In this document: piece after piece, positions 1-4,497 of the stretch
Layout of the letters: the number at the start of each line of letters is the position of its first letter
Position numbering within the stretch: position 1 is the stretch's first letter
Assembly (NCBI GenBank): GCA_947074125.1
Contig: CAMTOM010000071.1
Location: 1-7,258 of the forward strand
Reading direction: 5' to 3'
DNA from: an uncultured Desulfovibrionaceae bacterium
GTDB lineage: Bacteria; Desulfobacterota; Desulfovibrionia; Desulfovibrionales; Desulfovibrionaceae
Length of the DNA: 7,258 nucleotides
The notes under the pieces: generated by a model
Told to the model about the DNA's origin: nothing
Databases searched by the model: none
Seen by the model: only the letters and a program-made list of their open reading frames with translations
Translations under genes and position numbers: made by a program

Positions 1-2
1 CC

Positions 3-425
3 ATCACAGCTGCCGATTTGCTCAATGACCGTGTACTACCATTTTTTGAATCTCACGAGATGGGTGTTATTCGCATCCTCACCGACAGAGGAACTGAGTA
101 TTGCGGTAAAGTGGAAGAACACGATTATGAGCTTTACCTTGGTGTAAATGGTATAGAACACACAAAAACTAAGGCCAGACATCCGCAAACCAATGGAATT
201 TGCGAGCGGTTCCACAAAACAATTTTGCAGGAGTTTTATCAAGTTGCTTTTCGACGCAAGTTGTATAAGTGTTTGGAGGAGCTACAAACCGATCTAGATG
301 CTTGGATTGAGTACTACAACACCCAGCGCACCCATCAGGGGAAAATGTGTTGTGGTAGGACTCCCATGCAGACCCTAACAGAGGCAAAGCACCTCTGGAA
401 AGAAAAGGTCGGACAGCTCAACTAA
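3..425 (+). CDS. IS481-family transposase, C-terminal part (5' end cut by window edge)
   Basis: This is the catalytic-core remnant of an integrase-fold (rve) transposase that cuts and joins IS ends. The frame is open from the window edge, so the true start lies upstream; the TTG at 18 is not a real start. 140 residues are visible. Two of the three DDE acidic residues can be seen: Asp in LTDRGTEYC (visible residue 28, codon 84-86) and Glu in QTNGICERFH (residue 68, codon 204-206). The first Asp is off the window. The C-terminal YNTQRTHQGK block followed by GRTPMQT is typical of IS481/IS3-like transposases. Thirty-nine residues separate the visible Asp and Glu, slightly more than the textbook DD(35)E. 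That fits an IS481 subgroup with a small insertion (EEHDYELYLG). No frameshift is visible in this part. A hairpin begins at the stop codon. Confidence 0.87.
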   Translation: MTAADLLNDRVLPFFESHEMGVIRILTDRGTEYCGKVEEHDYELYLGVNGIEHTKTKARHPQTNGICERFHKTILQEFYQVAFRRKLYKCLEELQTDLDAWIEYYNTQRTHQGKMCCGRTPMQTLTEAKHLWKEKVGQLN

Positions 426-465
426 TCGGACAGAGAATCCGTCAAAACGGAGAACACTGTCCGAT
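425..465 (+). repeat. Nested hairpin at IS right end
   Basis: An outer perfect 9-bp inverted repeat (ATCGGACAG at 425-433, CTGTCCGAT at 457-465) encloses an inner 5-bp stem (TCCGT 438-442, ACGGA 447-451) with a CAAA loop. The word TCGGACAG also occurs directly at 409-416, inside the transposase 3' end, 17 bases before its copy at 426-433. The structure begins in the stop codon and sits 18 bases inside the IS terminus. It may stop transcription leaving the transposase or be a binding site for the transposase. No T-tract follows, so a classical rho-independent terminator is unlikely. Confidence 0.6.
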
Positions 466-483
466 CAAGTCTGAAATACTACA

Positions 484-546
484 TTTTAACACATAATTCT
501 TGTCTTTGGCTTTCGCATTTTTTACGTCAAAAACTGTTAGTGCCAT
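484..546 (-). pseudogene. Tyrosine integrase (P4-like), N-terminal remnant cut by IS481
   Basis: Only the first 21 codons remain. The peptide begins MALTVFDVKNAKAKDK and ends NYVLK, matching the opening of P4-type island and prophage integrases with the N-terminal arm-DNA-binding domain (DUF4102 type). In that family the next residues are usually a DGxGLYLLV-like block. Here the frame instead enters the IS terminus at base 483. The start is well fixed: GGAGG at 555-559 (minus) lies 8 bases before the ATG at 546-544. A frame extending upstream to 696 has no such signal. The catalytic domain is missing here; the remainder of the gene would lie beyond the left end of the IS, outside the window. 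Integrases of this type excise and insert islands at tRNA genes, and tRNA-Ser is the next gene upstream on the same strand. The family call rests on a short peptide. Confidence 0.72.
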
Positions 547-563
547 AACATTTGCCTCCATTA

Positions 564-625
564 CCGTACAACATTCAACTAAATACATCCGTACAAGTCC
601 AATAACACGAAAAGTTGTACGGATG
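564..625. repeat. CCGTACAA repeats in front of the integrase
   Basis: CCGTACAA occurs directly at 564-571 and 589-596 (25 bases apart) and inverted as TTGTACGG at 615-622. The second and third copies extend into a perfect 11-bp inverted repeat, CATCCGTACAA (586-596) and TTGTACGGATG (615-625). All copies lie 18-80 bases upstream of the integrase ATG, between it and the tRNA. They could be arm-type binding sites for the integrase, or an operator controlling it by itself or by an excision factor. The repeats are seen; the role is inferred. Confidence 0.6.
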
Positions 626-665
626 CAAACATGACTGTAATGAATAAAAACGGACAACACCGAAC

Positions 666-720
666 AAAGAAAAACTCCTAACGTGCTTATTTTCATGAGA
701 AAACGAACAAATTAGGAGTT
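666..720 (-). terminator. Probable terminator downstream of tRNA-Ser
   Basis: On the minus strand AACTCCTAA (720-712) pairs perfectly with TTAGGAGTT (681-673), followed by TTTCTTT. The 30-base loop holds a smaller stem, TTTTC/GAAAA around TCAT (703-690). The stem is AT-rich and the loop long, so termination strength is uncertain. It begins 16 bases past the tRNA CCA and would end tRNA-Ser transcription before the integrase gene. Confidence 0.5.
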
Positions 721-735
721 CATAAAATCGCTTCT

Positions 736-762
736 TGGCGGAGAGGGTGGGATTCGAACCCA
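736..762 (-). other. Putative island attachment site (att) in tRNA-Ser 3' end
   Basis: P4-type integrases normally recombine within the T-loop and acceptor 3' part of a tRNA gene, leaving the tRNA intact. Here the T arm to CCA segment is the sequence nearest the integrase remnant. The core repeat cannot be delimited because the other island end is outside the window; the limits given cover only the T arm, acceptor 3' strand and CCA. This is inferred from gene order, not from a seen duplication. Confidence 0.4.
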
Positions 763-829
763 CGTATCGGGACAAACCGATAACTCGATTTCGAGTCGAG
801 CGCGTTACGGCCAACTTCGCTACCTCTCC
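736..829 (-). tRNA. tRNA-Ser (anticodon CGA)
   Basis: This 94-nt class II tRNA decodes UCG. Read on the minus strand, the acceptor stem is GGAGAGG (829-823) with CCTCTCC (746-740), then discriminator G and an encoded CCA (738-736). The anticodon stem CTCGA/TCGAG carries loop CTCGAAA, so the anticodon is CGA. The long variable arm pairs TATCGG with CCGATA, the serine hallmark, and the T arm is GTGGG-TTCGAAT-CCCAC. The D arm shows GCG/CGC. All arms are intact, so the gene should be functional. An integrase remnant lies directly downstream on the same strand, suggesting that the 3' end of this tRNA is an island attachment site. Confidence 0.97.
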
Positions 830-841
830 GCGTGCGGCAGT

Positions 842-868
842 TGTATATGAGTTTATGCCTCTTGGCAA
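842..868 (-). promoter_or_regulatory. Candidate tRNA-Ser promoter
   Basis: On the minus strand TTGCCA (868-863) and TATACA (847-842) resemble -35 and -10 boxes. The 15-base spacer is short for sigma70. The -10 box ends 12 bases before the mature tRNA 5' end, a fitting distance. A perfect TTGACA further up (909-904) is paired only with TATGCT at 14 bases, so it is a weaker candidate. Confidence 0.35.
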
Positions 869-937
869 GGTATGGAGGAGAACAGCATAGCGTGAGGCGC
901 GAGTGTCAAAACGCCTCCTATCAATAAAGAAAGGTGT

Positions 938-1215
938 TTTGTTCCTCATGCCCAAGAATACAGCGTAGCAGTATGGTTCTTCTTAACAAAGGATGGAGAA
1001 TATTTGATTCCGCACGCCCAAGAGTATAGTGCGGGTACTGCGATTCCCCTCGGAGGAGGGAGGGTGCTTTGTACCGCAGCGCTCGCTATTGTGACTCCTC
1101 TTAGCGAGGGAAGGAAGATATTTTGTGCCGTACCTATACAATGCTGGTACTGCTCAGGGGGAGGAGGTATTCTCTGCCTTCCTAAGGATGTCATAATGCG
1201 TAGCATTTATGGCAT
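938..1215. repeat. Degenerate tandem repeat array, about 65-bp units
   Basis: Four units start with TTTG followed by a short C/T-rich CC word (TTTGTTCC 938, TTTGATTCC 1003, TTTGTACCGC 1068, TTTGTGCCG 1122), at spacings of 65, 65 and 54. Each ends in a purine block: GGATGGAG (991), GGAGGAGGGAGGG (1042), GAGGGAAGGAAG (1106) and GGGGGAGGAGG (1157). A fifth, more decayed unit may follow: GCGTAGCATTTATGG (1199-1213) resembles GCGTAGCAGTATGG (964-976) of unit 1. Units 1 and 2 share GCCCAAGA(A/G)TA. Small stems occur inside units: CCGCAC/GTGCGG (1010-1034), CTCGCT/AGCGAG (1082-1108) and GTACC/GGTAC (1130-1150). No credible protein is encoded, so this array is the main content of the 484-base gap between nadD and the tRNA. 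Confidence 0.55.
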
Positions 1216-1228
1216 CCATAATGGGGGT

Positions 1229-1249
1229 GCAGGGGATTCAATTCCCTGC
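1229..1249. repeat. Hairpin in a G-rich stretch downstream of nadD
   Basis: GCAGGGGA (1229-1236) pairs with TTCCCTGC (1242-1249), 8 bp including one G-T wobble, with loop TTCAA. The surroundings are G-rich on the plus strand (ATGGGGGTG before, CAGGGGGTTTGGGGG after), and GGAC/GTCC form a small stem just beyond (1263-1273). It lies 65 bases past the nadD stop and may help end nadD transcription, but there is no T-tract on either strand. Confidence 0.4.
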
Positions 1250-1313
1250 CAGGGGGTTTGGGGGACGGCGTCCACCAATTCTTCAATCACAACATAAGTA
1301 ATCCTTTTGTTCT

Positions 1314-2018
1314 TCAATCATCTCCCAAGCCCGTTGATTGCGACCATAATCGGTACAGTGTTGTTTCATGTTGCTTGAATAATGGCAGTATCGCATCGGG
1401 TACGAGGAAGTTAATATTACGGGCATGCAGCCAGTGTTCCCGAATGAGTGAAGCGCTGATGTCCAGTCGGGGCAGTGGCAGATAATGGATAGTATGCCCG
1501 TTGGGAAGCAGGGCACTGAGGCCATTAGGGAGTAGAGGGGGGGTGAAGAGCGCTTTGGGATAAAGGTGAAGTGTCGTTTTTTTGAACATTTCAATGGAGG
1601 TATCGGCGCGCTGCACAATAAGAAAATGGGCGAGCTGGAGAAGCTCTGCGCCGTGATACCACGAGGGCAGTTGCGTGTAATCTTCATTACCCAAAATAAA
1701 ATAGAGAGGTCTGTCGGGGTGGCGTTCCCGATAGATGTTGAGCGTATCCCATGTGTAGGAGAAACCCTGGCGTTCAGACTCCATGCGGTTACAGTGCAGG
1801 TGGGGGAATGGCTCAAGAGCCTTTTCCAGCATGGCAGCGCGCAGTTCAAAAGGAAGGAGATTGGTAAGGCTTTTGTGCGGGGGATGCGCGCAGGGAATGA
1901 AGTCCACGTCGGAAATATGCTCTGGTAGATGATTGAGCAATTCGAGTGCAAGGCGCAGGTGTCCTATGTGGGGAGGGTTAAATGTTCCTCCCAGCAGGGC
2001 GATACCTTGAGATGTCAT
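1314..2018 (-). CDS. nadD: Nicotinate-nucleotide adenylyltransferase
   Basis: NadD joins nicotinate mononucleotide and ATP to give deamido-NAD and pyrophosphate, the step before NAD synthetase, in the cytoplasm. The 234-residue protein has normal family length. The N-terminal nucleotidyltransferase signature GGTFNPPHIGHLRLA (residues 10-24) contains the HxGH motif (HIGH, 17-20). The C-terminal phosphate-binding motif is ISASLIR (187-193). FILGNEDYTQLPSWYHG (107-123) matches the region that usually reads GADxxxxLPxW, here with Asn-Glu in place of the common Ala/Ser-Asp. The start at 2018 gives the expected few residues before the GGTF motif. Its ribosome binding site is poor, so translation may be coupled to proA, whose stop is 22 bases upstream. 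The two genes likely form one transcript. Confidence 0.95.
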   Translation of the reverse strand: MTSQGIALLGGTFNPPHIGHLRLALELLNHLPEHISDVDFIPCAHPPHKSLTNLLPFELRAAMLEKALEPFPHLHCNRMESERQGFSYTWDTLNIYRERHPDRPLYFILGNEDYTQLPSWYHGAELLQLAHFLIVQRADTSIEMFKKTTLHLYPKALFTPPLLPNGLSALLPNGHTIHYLPLPRLDISASLIREHWLHARNINFLVPDAILPLFKQHETTLYRLWSQSTGLGDD

Positions 2019-2040
2019 ATGCTAGCTCTGAAAAGGGTTG

Positions 2041-3306
2041 TCATTGGCGTATCTGTCCTTCTCCAAACACGACGAACTTTGTTGTGGTGAGTTCGCGTAC
2101 GCCCATAGCTCCGTATGCGTGCAGCTTGGATGTGGAGATACCAATTTCTGCTCCCAAGCCCAGTTCACCACCGTCATTGAAGCGTGTTGAGGCGTTGACA
2201 GCAACCATGGAAGCATCAGCCTCCCGCACAAAACGCATGGCATTTTGATGGGAGCGCGTGCATATGATTTCTGTGTGATGCGAGCCATAACGGGCGATAT
2301 GATCCAGCGCGCTATCCATGCTGTCTACAATGGAAACAGCGAGAATGAGATCATGGAACTCTTCTCCCAAGTCTTGAGGGCGCTGTGGTATGGCATGTGT
2401 ACCAAGAAGGGGAAGAGAAGACGGGCAGGCGCGAAATTCTACGCCCGCATCTCCCAATTTACTCCCTACAGCAGGAAGCAATGTCTGTGCGACATCCTTA
2501 TGGACGAGGAGGCATTCCAGAGCGTTGCAGACACCTGGTCGCTGGACTTTGGCATTGTAAATAATTTCAAGAGCCTGACTCAGGTCTGCGTCGGCATCAA
2601 TATACGCATGGCAGACGCCCATGTAGTGTTTGAGTACGGGCATGGTAGCGGCTTCAGAGACGGCTCGTACAAGTTTTTCTCCGCCACGGGGGATAATAAC
2701 ATCAATATAGGTATTGAGTTTGCAGAGTTCTGTCACAGCGCTATGATCAGTAATACTCACGATTTGTGCCGCATCTGGTGGTAAGTCTGCTTTGTGGAGT
2801 GCTTCCTGTAGAATTGCCCCCAAGGCTTTATTGGAGTGGAAAGCTTCGGAACCGCCGCGCAGAATAACGGCATTTCCTGCTTTCAGGCAAAGAATGGCAG
2901 CGTCAATGGTAACATTGGGGCGAGCCTCATAAATCATGGCGATCACGCCAAGAGGGATGCGCATACGCCCTACCAGCAATCCATTAGGGCGCTGCCATTG
3001 GCTTTCCATAGCTCCTACAGGATCGGGCATGTCCGCCACATGATGACAGGCGGCAATCATGCTATCAATAATAGCAGGCGTCAGGCGCAGACGGTCAATA
3101 CGGGGTCTGTCAGTTCCTTTGGCTTCTGCTGCAGAAATGTCTTGGGCGTTAGCTTCCAGAATGCCCGCTCTTTGGCTGTCAAGAAGAGAGGCGATAATCG
3201 TGAGTGCCTTGTTTTTTGCTGCTGGAGAAGCGCTGGCAAGCAGACGTGCGGCTTCTTGTGCTTGGCGTGCCAGTAGGGTTATTTGCTGCTGCAATGCTGT
3301 AGACAT
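2041..3306 (-). CDS. proA: Gamma-glutamyl phosphate reductase
   Basis: ProA reduces L-glutamyl 5-phosphate with NADPH to glutamate 5-semialdehyde, the second step of proline synthesis, in the cytoplasm. The protein is 421 residues, close to E. coli ProA (417). Visible family landmarks are IPLGVIAMIYEARPNVTID (117-135), LKAGNAVILRGGSEA (141-155), the catalytic cysteine in VQRPGVCNALE (Cys260), and the C-terminal VNASTRFNDGGELGLGAEIG block (from 370). The start at 3306 (MSTALQQQ) follows GGGAG five bases upstream. The frame continues upstream to 3507, but that extension is not ProA-like. No strong promoter was found for it; only AT-rich -10-like words lie around 3338-3349. nadD follows after 22 bases. 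The gluconate-type or ProB partner gene is not in this window. Confidence 0.97.
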   Translation of the reverse strand: MSTALQQQITLLARQAQEAARLLASASPAAKNKALTIIASLLDSQRAGILEANAQDISAAEAKGTDRPRIDRLRLTPAIIDSMIAACHHVADMPDPVGAMESQWQRPNGLLVGRMRIPLGVIAMIYEARPNVTIDAAILCLKAGNAVILRGGSEAFHSNKALGAILQEALHKADLPPDAAQIVSITDHSAVTELCKLNTYIDVIIPRGGEKLVRAVSEAATMPVLKHYMGVCHAYIDADADLSQALEIIYNAKVQRPGVCNALECLLVHKDVAQTLLPAVGSKLGDAGVEFRACPSSLPLLGTHAIPQRPQDLGEEFHDLILAVSIVDSMDSALDHIARYGSHHTEIICTRSHQNAMRFVREADASMVAVNASTRFNDGGELGLGAEIGISTSKLHAYGAMGVRELTTTKFVVFGEGQIRQ

Positions 3307-3500
3307 ACGTGCTCCCGTACAGAGATTTGGAAAGAAGCTTATAATAATAGGGTTCGTGTGAAAGCCACTTTGCTTTTCATGAGTGTAGCGAGGCAAAAGC
3401 CAGATGGCAAGAGGATGAATTTTTGCCTTGGTCGTATGGAATAAGGAGCAGAATAGACTGGAGAAGTTCTTTATTTTCCTTTTGGAGAGTGTAATTTCTT

Positions 3501-3528
3501 TTGACAATTATATTGTTTGTACCATAAA
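3501..3528 (+). promoter_or_regulatory. Sigma70-type promoter of the TPR gene
   Basis: A perfect TTGACA (3501-3506) is followed after 16 bases by CATAAA (3523-3528), which fits TATAAT at four of six positions. Transcription would start near 3535, leaving a leader of about 60 bases before the ATG at 3596. It lies in the 289-base gap between the divergent proA and TPR genes. Confidence 0.6.
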
Positions 3529-3595
3529 AAGACGGTTCGGCGAGGAGTGCGTTAAGGACGTACTTTTTTGCGGTGTTTTTATCAGGAGTTTAGTT

Positions 3596-4300
3596 ATGTC
3601 CCAGATTTCAGGACGAGAGCCTGCTTCCAAAGAAGAAACAACAGCTCTTTTGCGCGAGCTGCAAGCAGAAATGACAACAGAAACAGCACCTTTGTTGCAG
3701 TTCCTGCTGAAACATGCTGTGTTGATTATGTGTGTACTGGGATTTTTTACGCTGACGCTGATCAGTATTGGCGTATACCAATGGTATTCTGATCGCCAGA
3801 CGCGTGTTGCGCAAGAAGAGTTGGGTTTGATTTTATTGAACCTGCAAGGCAAAGAGCGTGTTACTGCGCTTGAAGCAGTATTACCTGCATTGCCAAAGTC
3901 TGTGCGTGAGGCTGCGTATCTGGAGTTGGGTGCTGCGGCGATGGCTGTGAGTGATTATGCTACGGCTGCTGGGGCATATGAGAAGATCATGGCTCTTGAT
4001 GCAGATAGCGCTGTGGGCTTGATGGCAGTGACGAACCATGTTCAGGCCTTGATTTGGGCAGAGCAGCCAGAGCAGGCATTAGCTGTTTTGAACATGATAG
4101 AGAAGCCTGTGCAGCAGGCACGTTCGCGTGGGCTTGTTCAAAGCATGACTGCTGAAGCTGCCATCGCCGCAAACCAATATGATGAAGCCATACAGCAATA
4201 TGAAGCCTTGATTACAACAGCTTCCGGACAGGAAAAGGAAGTGTTGCGCTCTCAGGTACGTCGTGCCCAGCGTGCCAAGACAGAAACTGACACGAAATAG
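3596..4300 (+). CDS. Membrane-anchored tetratricopeptide-repeat (TPR) protein
   Basis: This 234-residue protein has a hydrophilic N-terminus (1-37), one membrane segment (about 38-62, HAVLIMCVLGFFTLTLISIG) and an alanine-rich helical C-terminal domain. Likely TPR units are AAYLELGAAAMAVSDYATAA (106-125), NHVQALIWAEQPEQALAVLN (147-166) and AEAAIAANQYDEAIQQYEAL (186-205). With no cleavage site visible, it is probably a type II inner-membrane protein with the TPR domain in the periplasm, resembling YfgM/TPR_21 proteins. Its partner is unknown. The start at 3596 has AGGAG at 3584-3588, seven bases away; the frame is open back to 3428 but that extension lacks such a site. It sits upstream of iorAB on the same strand, but a terminator separates them, so a shared role is not shown. 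Confidence 0.85.
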   Translation: MSQISGREPASKEETTALLRELQAEMTTETAPLLQFLLKHAVLIMCVLGFFTLTLISIGVYQWYSDRQTRVAQEELGLILLNLQGKERVTALEAVLPALPKSVREAAYLELGAAAMAVSDYATAAGAYEKIMALDADSAVGLMAVTNHVQALIWAEQPEQALAVLNMIEKPVQQARSRGLVQSMTAEAAIAANQYDEAIQQYEALITTASGQEKEVLRSQVRRAQRAKTETDTK

Positions 4301-4434
4301 TGAAGAAATATTTTTTGGCTTTGCTGCAAAATTTTCTGGAAACATGTTCACAAGATATTTCATGTGCTTTGCGTGTTTGCGAAGGCAAGATGTTATTATG
4401 TAAAAAATGCGCGGGAGCATCCTCTGCCGCAGGG

Positions 4435-4467
4435 TGTCGGGGAGTTTTTCCCTGACATTTCTTTTTT
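4435..4467 (+). terminator. Rho-independent terminator between the TPR gene and iorA
   Basis: TGTCGGGGA (4435-4443) pairs with TCCCTGACA (4449-4457), 9 bp with one G-T wobble and loop GTTTT, followed by the T-rich tract TTTCTTTTTT (4458-4467). It lies 134 bases past the TPR stop and only 30 bases before the iorA ATG. Either it ends the TPR transcript and iorA starts from a promoter very close by, or it lies in the iorA leader as an attenuator. A -10-like TATTAT (4394-4399) lies upstream of it, without a good -35 box. Confidence 0.8.
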
Positions 4468-4497
4468 ATCCATATGCTGTTTGTTAAGGAGTTTTAC

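Larger units (their letters stand above)
1..483 (+). mobile_element. IS481-family insertion sequence, right part (left end outside window)
   Basis: The stretch holds the 3' part of a DDE transposase gene and a non-coding tail ending ...TACTACA at 483. The right boundary is well supported. On the minus strand an integrase reading frame is sensible up to the AAA codon at 484-486, then runs into TGTAGTATTTCAGACTTG. TGT...ACA ends are usual for IS481 elements. The left terminus and target duplication lie outside the window, so neither the inverted-repeat pair nor the element length can be checked. The element is inserted in an island integrase gene, so it arrived after the island. Confidence 0.82.

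Noticed and set aside
946..1206. 86-codon minus-strand frame in the nadD-tRNA gap, with repeated LYSWA words
   Set aside because: The peptide repeats simply reflect the DNA repeat units, and the unit lengths (65, 65, 54) do not preserve the reading frame. There is no ribosome binding site.
1283..1951. 222-codon minus-strand frame overlapping nadD
   Set aside because: It is in another frame of nadD, lacks any family motif, and has an odd Pro/Ser/Cys-rich composition.
2245..2784. 179-codon open frame on the plus strand across proA
   Set aside because: It is the complementary shadow of proA, whose catalytic motifs and length are complete.
3307..3507. Upstream extension of proA
   Set aside because: The added 67 residues are unlike ProA, and a good ribosome binding site marks the start at 3306.
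3428..3595. Upstream extension of the TPR gene
   Set aside because: It overlaps the promoter at 3501-3528 and lacks a ribosome binding site, while AGGAG precedes the ATG at 3596.
4407..4487. Possible 26-codon leader peptide before iorA with Phe/Tyr codons near its end
   Set aside because: There is no ribosome binding site before the ATG, and the Phe/Tyr codons are just the T-tract of the terminator. In true attenuators the control codons precede the hairpin.
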